From positions 148,786 to 212,785 of the forward strand of contig NZ_PXOH01000007.1 of the NCBI RefSeq assembly GCF_003007785.1: DNA of 64,000 nucleotides, given 5' to 3'. Of this stretch, positions 1 to 8,819 are shown piece after piece. This DNA is from Aphanothece hegewaldii CCALA 016 (GTDB lineage: Bacteria > Cyanobacteriota > Cyanobacteriia > Cyanobacteriales > Microcystaceae). The translations under genes were made by a program, and so were the position numbers. Each line of letters begins with the position of its first letter. Within the stretch, counting starts at the first letter, position 1. The notes beneath the pieces are model-generated. The model made no database searches. It was given only the letters and a program-made list of their open reading frames with translations, and was not told the DNA's origin.

Positions 1-2854
1 CGAATAACGACTGACTGGTTATTCCTTGTTCAATATTCCATAACTCAATTTTGCCATCATCTCCACCTCCTGCGATCGTTTTACCATCGGGACAAAAAGC
101 GACTGCATGAAATGTTTTTTTGGGTTGGTGAAAAGTTTTGAGACACTCACCCGTTCCAATATCCCACACTCTAACTTTTCCGGCCCCGTCCCCACTCACC
201 AAACGTTCACCCGTTGGATCAAATGCTAATGACCAATATGACTCAACACAAGCAGTATAACCCTGCCAAGATCTTAATCGTTCTCCCGTCTGAACATTCC
301 ATAACCCCACTTGTTCATTATCACTCGCGGCTAAAAGTTGTCCATTTGGACTAAATGCGACTGACCAAACTTGGCTAGTATATCCAGAAAGAATTTGACA
401 ACATTTTCCCGTTTTGACTTCCCACAGTCTGAGGGTTTGTCCATCACTTCCCGCTAAAAGTTGACCATCGGGACTAAATGCAACTGACCAAACTAAGGTT
501 AGATTTCCCAATGTATGCAAACATTTTCCGCTTTCTGCTGTCCAAAGTTTGATCAGTTGTTCCTCACTACTGGCTAAAATTTCTCCATCTGTACTAAAAG
601 TTACAGAAGAAATAGCCGTCGTATGCCCTTCTAAAATCTTTAGACATTCACCTGTACTGAGATCCCAAAATCTCAGGGTTAGATCTTCGCTACCACTGAC
701 TACATAATTATTGTGGGGATGAAAAGTTATGGTTGTGACGGGCGCAGTATGACCATAGAATGTTTGTATTACTTTTCCCGTTTGACTATTCCAGATTTTA
801 ATTGTTTGGTCATTACTACAACTGGCTAAAAGTTGACGGGGCGTACAAGCCTCGCCCACAGGTGGCGAGGACAACCCCTTACCATCGGGACTAAATGCAA
901 TTTCTTTCACCCAATCTTGATGACCATATAAAGTATGATATTCCGTAAAGGTCGCTAGATTCCAGAGTTTGATCGAGGTGTCAAAACTACCACTTGCAAT
1001 CATTTCGCCATTTGGACTAAACGCAAGTGTCCAAACTGAACTAAGATGAGCTTTTAGGGTGACTAATAACTGTCCTGTATTAACTTGCCATATTTTGATC
1101 GTTCCGTCTGCGTGTCCAGTGGCTAATTGTTGATTATTGGGGCTAAATGCGATCGCGTATACGGTTCCAAACGCCTGAGAAAAGATAGATTTGGATAGAT
1201 TAGTATTCGTAAAGTTGACCGATTGTAAATTAATGTTTCTAAAATCAGTTTGCCAAATGGTGAGATTAGATAAATCAAAATAACTGAGATCGGTTTTGAG
1301 ATAGAGTAAAAGATTAAGTAAATTACCCGCTAAATAATTATTTTCTGTAGATGTTTGCAATTCCCTCAAAAGACCGATCAGATAGTCTTGAACGTGATAG
1401 GGTTGACCAAAACGATTAAGTAATTCTTGAATGAGGGGAATAATGAATAACTGTTGTTGGACTTCTTTAATTGTATCGGTTGCTTGCGCTTTATACAGAG
1501 AATGATTCCGCAAAAGCTTCAGATCATTTGAACTGGTTTGAGAAAATTCAGCGATCGCATTTTCTAATAAACGTTCGGTGACATATTCCATGACGACGGG
1601 TTGCTGGGTGTAGCGACTGGTTTGATGTTCCAAAAACGATCGCCAACTCAGGGACTCCAACGCGGATAATAAGTCTTTTTTGGTCACTGGTGGTGTAATA
1701 TCGTCAATTAGAGTCGGAATTGATGTCCAATCTCGATTAATCGCTAACCAATAAGATATCTTCTGTTCTAGTGGGGAAAGACGATCGAATTGTTGGGCTA
1801 ACAGATAGCGAATATGATTAAAAACAGTAGTATTTTGTGCCAAAAAAGTCGGAATATCGCCATCAAATAAATCTTTAATCGAATTAGCAACAATTTTTAG
1901 GGCTAGAGGACTATTACCGTATTCATCCGCGAGGGTTTGTTTTTGTTCTGGTGTTCCCACTAACCCACTTGCTGATAATAACGCTTGTGCCGCTTCAGGA
2001 CAACCTTTAATATTTAGGACACGTGTTTCTAACCCAGATCCTTCTAATGCTGCAATCTCTGAGGGTTTTTCTCGACTGGTTAGCACAATACAGCTAGAAT
2101 GTCCAATCTCTGCAACAGATTGTAATAAAGTAGCATATTCTTCGTAACCTTTACGATATTGTCCGGCGGTTCCTTGGGGTTGCAGAAGGGTTTCTAAATT
2201 ATCGAGAATAATCAGACAACGCATCGATCGCAAATATGCAATAAACTGACGGATATCCCCATTCTTTTCTTGATGATCCGACAGACATTCGACTAATTCA
2301 CTCATTAGGGTTGTAAAAGTTGGCGCATTTCGTAGCGATCGCCATATAATACATTCAAAATGATCCGTTAACTGTAGTCCTAGCTTAACAGATAAAGCGG
2401 TTTTCCCGATCCCTCCCATTCCCAACAGAAGAACTAAACGACACTTATCTTTAATAATCCAATTTTGTAGTGTAAGAAGTTCCGTACTTCTACCCTGAAA
2501 AAAAGAAACATCGATCGCCTCTCCCCAATCTATACGATTTTGGGACACAGAAGGTAAAGAACTAACCGTCGTTTCTTCTTTTAGTTTCGGTTTCGTGTAG
2601 TCACTCTTGACTAATTCTAAATTAAATGCACTAAACAGAGTTTGGAGAGTACTAATACTGACTAAACCCTCACGGTTAAAGACTTTCCGAATTGTCCGAA
2701 TTGCTAAACCCGTGTGTTCGCTAATTCGTTCTTGAGTAAAACGATATTCAAAAGCATCCTCTTTTTCTAAAGCGAGAATTGCCTCTTGTAGCTTTTTTAG
2801 ACCAATAGGAGTGGGAATGACTCCTCTTTGGCGTTGTTGTTTGGATTCATTCAC
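1..2854 (-). CDS. WD40/NB-ARC STAND-type NTPase (partial, C-terminus beyond window)
   Basis: Seen: an uninterrupted frame from a GTG at 2854 to the window edge, about 951 codons. An in-frame stop (TGA) lies two codons upstream, so the GTG is the first possible start. Residues about 15-85 look like a helix-turn-helix region (QERISEHTGLAIRTIRKVF). An NTPase follows, with a P-loop GMGGIGKT at about 145-152, a Walker B-like CLIILDN, a sensor-like IVLTSREKP and a GNSPLALKI motif typical of NB-ARC/STAND ATPases. From about residue 555 there are tandem WD40 blades (FSPDG..LAS....IKLW). Known of the family: STAND proteins are signal-sensing switches whose WD40 propeller binds ligands and whose NTPase drives oligomerisation. 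Some act in regulation or defence; the role here is unknown. One blade carries a 15-residue insertion (see 838..882). Confidence 0.9.
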   Translation of the reverse strand, partial: MNESKQQRQRGVIPTPIGLKKLQEAILALEKEDAFEYRFTQERISEHTGLAIRTIRKVFNREGLVSISTLQTLFSAFNLELVKSDYTKPKLKEETTVSSLPSVSQNRIDWGEAIDVSFFQGRSTELLTLQNWIIKDKCRLVLLLGMGGIGKTALSVKLGLQLTDHFECIIWRSLRNAPTFTTLMSELVECLSDHQEKNGDIRQFIAYLRSMRCLIILDNLETLLQPQGTAGQYRKGYEEYATLLQSVAEIGHSSCIVLTSREKPSEIAALEGSGLETRVLNIKGCPEAAQALLSASGLVGTPEQKQTLADEYGNSPLALKIVANSIKDLFDGDIPTFLAQNTTVFNHIRYLLAQQFDRLSPLEQKISYWLAINRDWTSIPTLIDDITPPVTKKDLLSALESLSWRSFLEHQTSRYTQQPVVMEYVTERLLENAIAEFSQTSSNDLKLLRNHSLYKAQATDTIKEVQQQLFIIPLIQELLNRFGQPYHVQDYLIGLLRELQTSTENNYLAGNLLNLLLYLKTDLSYFDLSNLTIWQTDFRNINLQSVNFTNTNLSKSIFSQAFGTVYAIAFSPNNQQLATGHADGTIKIWQVNTGQLLVTLKAHLSSVWTLAFSPNGEMIASGSFDTSIKLWNLATFTEYHTLYGHQDWVKEIAFSPDGKGLSSPPVGEACTPRQLLASCSNDQTIKIWNSQTGKVIQTFYGHTAPVTTITFHPHNNYVVSGSEDLTLRFWDLSTGECLKILEGHTTAISSVTFSTDGEILASSEEQLIKLWTAESGKCLHTLGNLTLVWSVAFSPDGQLLAGSDGQTLRLWEVKTGKCCQILSGYTSQVWSVAFSPNGQLLAASDNEQVGLWNVQTGERLRSWQGYTACVESYWSLAFDPTGERLVSGDGAGKVRVWDIGTGECLKTFHQPKKTFHAVAFCPDGKTIAGGGDDGKIELWNIEQGITSQSLF
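838..882. repeat. 45-bp palindromic insertion inside a WD40 blade
   Basis: Flanking blades of the same gene read GCTAAAAGTTGAC-CATCGGGAC without interruption (about 455-478). Here the same sequence is split by 45 extra bases containing the inverted repeat CCTCGCC (850-856) and GGCGAGG (864-870). The insertion adds exactly 15 codons (KGLSSPPVGEACTPR) to the protein and keeps the frame open. It looks like a small mobile palindromic repeat, though no target duplication is visible. Confidence 0.8.
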
Positions 2855-3081
2855 AGATCACATATAGGCATTTTAGGCACTTTAAGACATTCTAGCGAAG
2901 ATTGGTTATCTGGTTCCATCTATATAAGACAAGGCTTTTGAAGAATTTCTTAAATTGCCTGTCGAAGATGCCTAAAAATCCTGGTGTGAACTGAGAATAA
3001 GCGAGATATTAGAGTTAACAAAGCAAATCAATCAATTCTAAAAAACGGAATTCAATTTTATTAATGAGTGAGGTCAAAACA

Positions 3082-3252
3082 ATGTTTCTTTGTTATCGCG
3101 GTCTTTCTTACCAAGTTCAATCTTTTCCTTTTGTTCAAACCAATAAAACAATTAAATATCGCGGAAATTCTTATCAAACTGATTCGACAACCTTCTTACA
3201 ATATCCCACCCAAAAACAACTTAAATATCGTGGAATTTGTTACACAATGTAA
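3082..3252 (+). CDS. DUF4278 small protein
   Basis: A 56-residue protein with three copies of the YRG-x-x-Y signature (CYRGLSY, KYRGNSY, KYRGICY), which defines the cyanobacterial DUF4278 family. Its function is unknown. I chose the ATG at 3082 because a GAGTGAGG Shine-Dalgarno-like stretch lies about 8 bases upstream and family members start directly with the YRG motif. An ATG at 3064 would add six residues. It is the first of a run of tiny plus-strand genes up to 4135, each with its own ribosome binding site. Confidence 0.75.
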   Translation: MFLCYRGLSYQVQSFPFVQTNKTIKYRGNSYQTDSTTFLQYPTQKQLKYRGICYTM

Positions 3253-3312
3253 CATCTTGGTTTCGTCTTTCTACCCAAAACAAAACAATCAAATTTCTAG
3301 GAGAAAAAAACA

Positions 3313-3498
3313 ATGGAACTTATCTATCGCGGTCAAACTTTTGCTTATAATACTCGTCAACCGCTCGCTTATGAAAAACCTTGTACAATCAACTGGCGTT
3401 ATCGAGTACCTAACGAGAAATATCAAGAAAGCTATTTACTTAAAAAGAATTATCAACAACCTAAAGCCATTAACTGGCGTTGGCAAGTTCCTACATAA
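3313..3498 (+). CDS. DUF4278 small protein
   Basis: A 61-residue protein beginning MELIYRGQTFAYN, the usual DUF4278 N-terminus, followed by two copies of an INWR(Y/W)-VP segment (INWRYRVP, INWRWQVP). A TAGGAG ribosome binding site lies just upstream. It follows the DUF4278 gene at 3082 by 60 bases and is probably cotranscribed. The family has no known function; the duplicated INWR segment suggests internal repeat growth. Confidence 0.75.
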   Translation: MELIYRGQTFAYNTRQPLAYEKPCTINWRYRVPNEKYQESYLLKKNYQQPKAINWRWQVPT

Positions 3499-3513
3499 AT
3501 TGGAGATATTCCG

Positions 3514-3660
3514 ATGACGAATTCATACGAATCTCAAAAAGCTTCTAAATTTGAACAAGATTCAATTATTCCTAATCAGCCCAAAATCAGAGTTTATCAG
3601 CTATCTCTAAAGTGGGCAAAAACTGAGAAAAACAAACTCAATATAATTTACCAAACCTAA
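3514..3660 (+). CDS. Small hypothetical protein (48 aa)
   Basis: An ATG preceded by TTGGAGATATTCCG opens a 48-residue frame, 15 bases after the stop of the DUF4278 gene. The product (MTNSYESQKASKFEQ... ending NIIYQT) has a polar N-terminus and a C-terminal basic stretch (YQLSLKWAKTEKNK). I do not recognise a family. The evidence that it is real is its tight spacing within a row of similarly sized genes, and the Shine-Dalgarno sequence. Confidence 0.5.
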   Translation: MTNSYESQKASKFEQDSIIPNQPKIRVYQLSLKWAKTEKNKLNIIYQT

Positions 3661-3679
3661 TTTATTGGAGAAAACTAAA

Positions 3680-3838
3680 ATGGTTCCTGCTATTCTGATT
3701 TCACCTGATATTCAAGAACAAGAAAAAGTGATTTTTGTTCATCGGCAAAAATCCAATCAAGCGAATCAATTAGTCATGCAATGGACATTAGACGAAAACG
3801 CTCAACTAACTTGCAAATGGGTACAAGACAAACAATAA
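3680..3838 (+). CDS. Small hypothetical protein (52 aa)
   Basis: A 52-residue frame starting MVPAILISPDIQEQ, with an ATTGGAG ribosome binding site at 3664-3670 and only 19 bases from the preceding small gene. The C-terminal half (VMQWTLDENAQLTCKWVQD) reads like a small beta-rich domain with two Trp-containing strands. I do not recognise the family. It probably belongs to the same transcription unit as the DUF4278 genes upstream. Confidence 0.5.
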   Translation: MVPAILISPDIQEQEKVIFVHRQKSNQANQLVMQWTLDENAQLTCKWVQDKQ

Positions 3839-3853
3839 ATTTGAAAAGCTATT

Positions 3854-3945
3854 GATGACCTCAAAGATAGAATTCAAGATGTCTTAACCCTCGCTACTCA
3901 TCATTGTTCTCTAATCTATTTTCTTGAATTCACTATCAGGTCATC
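3854..3945. repeat. Long imperfect inverted repeat in intergenic space
   Basis: GATGACCT (3854-3861) pairs with AGGTCATC (3938-3945), and inside it AATTCAAGA (3871-3879) pairs with TCTTGAATT (3922-3930). A shorter GATAG/CTATC match lies between. Together the arms span about 24-26 bases around a loop of about 42. It precedes the ribosome binding site of the gene at 3959, so it may be a leader RNA structure or the remnant of an inverted-repeat element. Confidence 0.5.
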
Positions 3946-3958
3946 AAAGAGGTTGACG

Positions 3959-4135
3959 ATGTTAAAAATTGATAAAGATATTCTATTAAATATTGCAAAT
4001 CACCTCAGTTTGTGTATCAGTATTATTACTTTAGGTCTTTTATTTCGGATAGTTAGTATTGATTATTCAAATAATATTACTGAAATTCAACAAGGACAAA
4101 TATTACTAGAAAAACTACGACAAGAGGGGAACTAA
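3959..4135 (+). CDS. Small single-pass membrane protein
   Basis: A 58-residue protein with one clear hydrophobic helix (about residues 12-32, NHLSLCISIITLGLLFRIV) followed by a polar, Glu/Gln-rich tail (ITEIQQGQILLEKLRQEGN) that could be helical. The ATG at 3959 was chosen over an upstream TTG because AGAGG lies six bases before it. Its stop is two bases before the start of the exported TPR protein at 4138, so the two are almost certainly translated from one mRNA and may act together in or near the membrane. No family recognised. Confidence 0.6.
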   Translation: MLKIDKDILLNIANHLSLCISIITLGLLFRIVSIDYSNNITEIQQGQILLEKLRQEGN

Positions 4136-4137
4136 AA

Positions 4138-5805
4138 ATGTATCGCAAACTATTCATCATCACTTTAATACTCAGCATTAGTTTTTCAGGATTCAATCAT
4201 TATCTAAAAGCCGAAAACCATAGCCCAACACATACCAATCATACTACCGCACCTTTATTTCAAAAGTTAGGAAATCATCATCATCCGATTTCAAGTCAAT
4301 CTAAACTCGCTCAAAAATACTTCGATCAAGGAATAACCCTCGCTTACGGTTTTAATCATGCTGAGGCTGCCCGTTCCTTCACAGAAGCCGCTAAAATTGA
4401 TCCTAATTGTGCAATTTGTTATTGGGGAATTGCTTTAGTTTCTGGACCTAATATTAACGCACCGATGGATGATGCTGCCGTTAGTCATGCGTGGAAAGCC
4501 ATCCAAAAAGCCAAAGAACTTAGCCCCTATGCTTCAGACAAAGAAAAAGCTTATATTAATGCTTTATCCTTGCGCTATACGGCGGAACCTGTGAGCGATC
4601 GCAAACCCTATGATCTTGCTTTTGCCAAAGCGATGAAACAAGTCTCACAACAATATCCCGATGATCTCGATGCAGCGACTCTTTATGCCGAATCATTAAT
4701 GGATACCACACCTTGGAACTATTGGCAAGAAAATGGTGAACCGAAACCCGAAGCAGTGGAAATTATTTCTACTCTAGAATCTATCCTAAAACGCAGTCCG
4801 AATCACCCTGGGGCGAATCATCTCTATATTCACGCCGTAGAAGCCGAAAAACCCCAATTAGCCGAAAAATCAGCCGATCGCTTACTCAACTTTGCCCCCG
4901 ACTCTGGACATCTGGTACATATGGCCTCTCACATTTATATTAGAGTAGGACGCTATCATGATGCCGTCATCGCTAATCAAAACGCAATTCTAGCCGATCA
5001 AAATTATCTTGCTGGCTGTCATCAAAAGGGGTTGTATCCTTTAGCTTATATGCCTCATAATCAACATTTTCTCTGGTTTGCAGCCCTCATGAATGGTCAA
5101 AGTAAAATTGCACTTGATGCCGCTTTAAATACAGCTAAAGTAAATCCTGAACTGATGCGCGATCCTAATCTGGCTGCTTCTCTACAACATTATTACACCA
5201 TTCCCCTTTATACTTATGTTCGTTTTGGACTATGGAATAAAATTCTCTCTACTTCTGCACCCGACAAAGATTTACAATATCCTACAGGTGTTTGGCACTA
5301 TGCTAGAGGAATGGCTTTTGCTGCTTTAGGAAAACTGACAGAAGCAATAGAGGAGTTAGCTAATCTTAAAACTATTGCTGCTGATCCTACTTTAGAAGAA
5401 TTCAAAATTTGGGGTTTCAACTCAACGGCAAAAGTACTGAAAATCGCTACTGAAGTATTATCGGCTAAAATTGCAGCCAAACAAAATGATTATAGCAGCG
5501 CGATCGCTCATCTTAAACAAGCCGTTGCGATCGAAGATTCTCTAATTTACACGGAACCTCAAGACTGGTATCATCCTGCAAGACAGTTACTCGGAGCAAC
5601 TTTAATCACCGCAAACCAACCGATAGAAGCAGAAAAAGTCTTTCGTGAAGAATTAAAAATCTATCCTGAGAATGGTTGGTCACTTTATGGACTCTCTCAA
5701 AGTTTAGCAGCACAAGGCAAAACCAAGGAAGCCAGATCCGTTAAGACTCGTCTAGAAAAAGCTTGGCAATATGGCGATGTTACCCTCACTACGGCAGGAT
5801 TCTAA
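4138..5805 (+). CDS. Exported tetratricopeptide-repeat protein
   Basis: A 555-residue protein. Residues 1-25 form a signal peptide (MYRKLFIITLILSISFSGF). The mature part is alpha-helical with TPR-like units: NHAEAARSFTEAAKIDPNCA near residue 75, a central block containing ANHLYIHAVEA, HMASHIYIRVGRYHDAV and MPHNQHFLWFAAL, and C-terminal TPRs (NQPIEAEKVFREELKIYPEN). The His-rich central block occurs in a recurring family usually annotated only as TPR protein. The protein is probably periplasmic. The ribosome binding site GAGGGGAAC overlaps the end of the upstream membrane peptide gene. Its function is not known; the likely role is a protein-interaction scaffold. Confidence 0.8.
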   Translation: MYRKLFIITLILSISFSGFNHYLKAENHSPTHTNHTTAPLFQKLGNHHHPISSQSKLAQKYFDQGITLAYGFNHAEAARSFTEAAKIDPNCAICYWGIALVSGPNINAPMDDAAVSHAWKAIQKAKELSPYASDKEKAYINALSLRYTAEPVSDRKPYDLAFAKAMKQVSQQYPDDLDAATLYAESLMDTTPWNYWQENGEPKPEAVEIISTLESILKRSPNHPGANHLYIHAVEAEKPQLAEKSADRLLNFAPDSGHLVHMASHIYIRVGRYHDAVIANQNAILADQNYLAGCHQKGLYPLAYMPHNQHFLWFAALMNGQSKIALDAALNTAKVNPELMRDPNLAASLQHYYTIPLYTYVRFGLWNKILSTSAPDKDLQYPTGVWHYARGMAFAALGKLTEAIEELANLKTIAADPTLEEFKIWGFNSTAKVLKIATEVLSAKIAAKQNDYSSAIAHLKQAVAIEDSLIYTEPQDWYHPARQLLGATLITANQPIEAEKVFREELKIYPENGWSLYGLSQSLAAQGKTKEARSVKTRLEKAWQYGDVTLTTAGF

Positions 5806-6019
5806 AAAATAGCCTAATTTAAACAATAATTCAATCTTGTAGCTCTGGTGGGGGTAGTTTAGCCAACAATACAACGGCTAATTCTACCCTCTTTTTCTCT
5901 ATTTATGCCTTTCGTCTACATAATATCTAAAACTTCTGGATGATGCTGAATGGTTTTAAATTATGCGATTTTACTGATATGAGTTTGATTCTTCAATTTT
6001 AAGAAACATAAAAAAAATT

Positions 6020-6559
6020 ATGCCAGATGAAGTTTTCAACAAAAATCGACCAGAAATCGATCCATCAGAAATAGAAGATCGTAGAGCCATTCTTGCTGAT
6101 GAAAATGGTTCATTCTTAGAAAAAGTGATGGTAAAAGGTGGTTTTGCTGATCCTTATGATGCTAGGGATTTTACAGAAGTTGTATTTCGTGTGATGCGCG
6201 ATTTAATGACAACAGAAGCCGCCGATCATGTAGAATCGGAATTACATGAAGAAGCTTATGCAACGAAAGAAAAAAGACTTAAATTAGAAGTTGCTGATCT
6301 TTGGAAAGATACTAACCCCATTGTCGGGTTTTTAAGTCGAGTTCGTCCACCTTGGCAAGGCCCTGGAATCTTTAAGATTAATGACGATCGCTTTTTGTTC
6401 CGCGTCGAAAATGAAGGCGGTTTAGCACCAGCATTAGATAGAGAAGTGGCCGTTCAGGCTGTATTCTCTGCTACAAAAGATGAACTTTCAGAAGAACGTA
6501 TACAAGAAGTTGCCGAGTGGCTACCTCCTCATGTGCGTAAACTTTGGGAAGAAGCGTAA
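6020..6559 (+). CDS. DUF2267 family protein
   Basis: A 179-residue soluble acidic protein. Two related halves, each with a helix-rich segment ending in a hydrophobic pattern (FLEKVMVKGGFADPYDARDF and the C-terminal AVQAVFSATKDELSEERIQE, then AEWLPPHVRKLWEE), match the layout of DUF2267, which has duplicated helical domains ending in LP-x-x-x-R-x-L-W/F. No enzymatic activity is known. The DoxX-type gene at 6631 follows 71 bases later, separated by a palindromic repeat. Confidence 0.75.
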   Translation: MPDEVFNKNRPEIDPSEIEDRRAILADENGSFLEKVMVKGGFADPYDARDFTEVVFRVMRDLMTTEAADHVESELHEEAYATKEKRLKLEVADLWKDTNPIVGFLSRVRPPWQGPGIFKINDDRFLFRVENEGGLAPALDREVAVQAVFSATKDELSEERIQEVAEWLPPHVRKLWEEA

Positions 6560-6572
6560 ACAACAGATATTG

Positions 6573-6600
6573 GTAGAGACGTGCCATGGCACGTCTTTAC
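6573..6600. repeat. Dispersed palindromic repeat, GTAGAGACG family
   Basis: The perfect palindrome GACGTGCCATGGCACGTC (6578-6595) is framed by GTAGA and TTTAC. Related units with GTA(G/A)AGACG...CGTCTCTAC ends occur at 17888, 20214 (decayed), 22504 and 33419, all between genes. It could form a stable hairpin in the mRNA between 6020 and 6631. Confidence 0.75.
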
Positions 6601-6630
6601 ACACACCATTAATAACAGAAAATTAGAGCG

Positions 6631-7080
6631 ATGAATCGTAAAGAAATCCTTCGTGGTATACACGCTGTCGCCATTATTATAGTAGGGATCACGCATTTTA
6701 TTAAACCTGAACCCTATGTAAAAATTGTCCCGCCACAACTCCCCCATCCTCTTGAATTAGTTTATATTAGCGGTGTTTTTGAAATATTAGGCGGAATCGG
6801 TTTATTAATTCCTTATGTTAGTGTAGCTGCGGCTTGGGGACTTATTGCTCTATATATTGCCGTATTTCCAGCTAATATTAATCAGGCGATCAATGGTATT
6901 GCAATAGAAGGAATTCCTGATATTAAAGCATTGTATTGGGCGCGACTTCCTTTTCAAGCCGTTTTAATTGCTTGGGCGTGGTGGTATACTCAAGAGCCAG
7001 ATAAACAATTTGGCGCAGGTTTTGTCAGAGCTTTATTCCGTCAGGCAAACGGAAAAACTCATCAAGAAAGAAACTCTTAA
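6631..7080 (+). CDS. DoxX-like four-helix membrane protein
   Basis: A 149-residue protein with four predicted transmembrane helices (about 7-25, 48-68, 75-92 and 113-132). The motif LVYISGVFEILGGIGLLIP, with a Glu-Gly pair in the second helix, is the DoxX/DoxD signature. The family includes components of oxidoreductase complexes, but many members are uncharacterised. It probably resides in the cytoplasmic membrane. The C-terminal tail is short and polar (FRQANGKTHQERNS). Confidence 0.75.
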   Translation: MNRKEILRGIHAVAIIIVGITHFIKPEPYVKIVPPQLPHPLELVYISGVFEILGGIGLLIPYVSVAAAWGLIALYIAVFPANINQAINGIAIEGIPDIKALYWARLPFQAVLIAWAWWYTQEPDKQFGAGFVRALFRQANGKTHQERNS

Positions 7081-7221
7081 AAATTTTTTTCCTCGGAACT
7101 TGCTATTAATAGAAAAAACAGGAATCGACGGCTTAGAATAGCAATCAAGGCAAGCTTTTAATAATTTTTTATATAAAACCGTATTGCTTACCCTAAAGAT
7201 TTGACAAATTATATTAATTTT

Positions 7222-8040
7222 TTATTTAGGTAATGTAGGATTTTCCTGATTAATTGAAGGTGTTTGAGCATAAGCGACAACATGATTTTCTAATATACCT
7301 ATTCCTTCGATTTCGACTCGAACCCGATCGCCGATTTCCATAGGCCCAACTCCTTCGGGTGTCCCTGTTAAAATAATATCACCAGGTAATAGTGTCATAA
7401 TCTGAGAAATATAAGAGACGATTTCTTCTGGCGAAAACACCATATCAGAGAGTAAAGCAGACTGACGCGGTTGTGTTTCCTGATTAATAAACGTCGTAAT
7501 CTTGGCATCAGCGTTAATTTCCCGGACAATCCAAGGGCCAAGGGGACAAAAACTATCAAATCCTTTGCCTCGCGTCCACTGACCATCTTTTTTTTGCAGA
7601 TCTCTCGCAGTTACATCATTTGCGATCGTATATCCCCAAATCTTTTGACGCGCTTGGTTAATGGAACAGTTTTTAGTCTCTTGTCCGATAATTAAAGCTA
7701 ATTCTCCCTCATAGTCTACACGTTCTGACTGATATGGGTAGTAAATGGGCTGATGCTCTGCGATGAGTGTGGTTGGGGGTTTGAGAAAAAGCAAAGGCTC
7801 ATCAGGAACAGGTGTACCCATTTCGGCGGCGTGATCTGAATAGTTTTTCCCCACCGCAATAATTTTCGAGGGGTTAGAAGGAAAAAGAAGTTGATAACTA
7901 TCGGCTGTGAGGATGATATCAGTGGGTTTACCACCCAACCAAGGCGGAGCATCCAAAACGACGACAGTTCGGTTAAGCTGAAGCAAACCATAGTAGGTTT
8001 GTCCTTGATAGTTTTTTACTCTAACGTAACGTTGCGCCAT
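7222..8040 (-). CDS. Fumarylacetoacetate hydrolase (FAH) family protein
   Basis: A 272-residue protein with the FAH fold signature. It has an N-terminal beta-rich lid (KNYQGQTYYGLLQLN), then IIAVGKNYSDHAAEMG, LLFLKPPTTL, the metal-binding residues E and D of VDYEGELALIIG and IANDVTARDLQ, the K of KGFDSFCPLGPW, and the terminal GDIILTGTPEGVG. Family members cleave C-C bonds or hydrate/decarboxylate 2-oxo acids using Mg2+; the substrate here cannot be told from sequence. It is transcribed convergently with the DoxX gene. A short intergenic region separates it from divergent rpsF. Confidence 0.9.
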   Translation of the reverse strand: MAQRYVRVKNYQGQTYYGLLQLNRTVVVLDAPPWLGGKPTDIILTADSYQLLFPSNPSKIIAVGKNYSDHAAEMGTPVPDEPLLFLKPPTTLIAEHQPIYYPYQSERVDYEGELALIIGQETKNCSINQARQKIWGYTIANDVTARDLQKKDGQWTRGKGFDSFCPLGPWIVREINADAKITTFINQETQPRQSALLSDMVFSPEEIVSYISQIMTLLPGDIILTGTPEGVGPMEIGDRVRVEIEGIGILENHVVAYAQTPSINQENPTLPK

Positions 8041-8192
8041 ATTTTTTTTGGCTTTATAACTAGCGATCGGGACTAAAGAAGTAGTAAGATCGTATATCCT
8101 TGCTTCTTTATTTAATGCTAAATAACAAATCCGAAGAGGTTTTGTCTAGCACTTGACAAAGAAGCCATTTTGTCCATAAGGAGACGAAGTAA

Positions 8193-8627
8193 ATGCCACA
8201 AAGTTACGAAATGATGTATATCCTGCGCCCAGACTTACTTGACGAGCAGGTTAACCAACAAGTAGAAAAATATCAGGTTTTTTTACAGGAACACAGCGCA
8301 GAAGAAATTCAAGTCAAAAATTTGGGAAAACGCCGCCTAGCTTACCCCATCAATAGATTTAATGAAGGCTTCTATGTTCAAGTCAATTATAAATGTAACG
8401 GTCAGCAAGTCGCCCCTCTTGAACGAGCAATGCGTCTTTCTGATGAAGTAATTCGTTATTTGACAATTAAACTAGATACCGATCAACCTCTGGTTACTGC
8501 CATTTCCGACTCTGGAACCTCTGAAAGATCATTCCCTAGAGATAGAGAGTCTAAACCTGTAACAGCAGTAGACACATCCTTCCCCGCAGCAACAGACGAT
8601 GATGATCTGTATTCTGCCGAAGAATAA
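8193..8627 (+). CDS. rpsF: 30S ribosomal protein S6
   Basis: A 144-residue protein. Residues 1-100 carry the S6 fold ([51 protein letters not shown]), which binds 16S rRNA together with S18 in the small subunit. The remaining 45 residues are an acidic, Ser/Asp-rich extension (ending [10 protein letters not shown]), longer than the E. coli protein, as often seen in cyanobacteria. The start is set by the strong AAGGAGACGAAGTAA ribosome binding site. The gene stands alone, without rpsR next to it. Confidence 0.97.
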   Translation: MPQSYEMMYILRPDLLDEQVNQQVEKYQVFLQEHSAEEIQVKNLGKRRLAYPINRFNEGFYVQVNYKCNGQQVAPLERAMRLSDEVIRYLTIKLDTDQPLVTAISDSGTSERSFPRDRESKPVTAVDTSFPAATDDDDLYSAEE

Positions 8628-8641
8628 TTTTTAATGATAAT

Positions 8642-8664
8642 GTAGGGGTTTGGTCTCCAAACCC
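8642..8664. repeat. Dispersed palindromic repeat, GGGTTTGG family
   Basis: The sequence GTAGG-GGTTTGG-TCT-CCAAACCC lies 14 bases after the rpsF stop. Copies also occur at 12429 (one arm altered), 17964 and 46949 (reverse orientation). The arms GGTTTGG and CCAAACC can form a hairpin, here probably stabilising or ending the rpsF mRNA. Confidence 0.75.
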
Positions 8665-8819
8665 AATTATTATTCAACTCAAACACTAATTATTCTCAAT
8701 AATCATTGATGATTCGCTGCATACAAATTCGCTGAATTGATAGAGATCCTCAACTTCCTGTTATCATTTGCTCTTAGTTATTCGCTAAAATGAGTTGAGC
8801 AACTATACCTCTAAACGCA

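Noticed and set aside
3845..3958. In-phase N-terminal extension of the small membrane protein at 3959
   Set aside because: The frame is open back to 3845 but contains no ATG or good ribosome binding site, whereas AGAGG lies properly before 3959.
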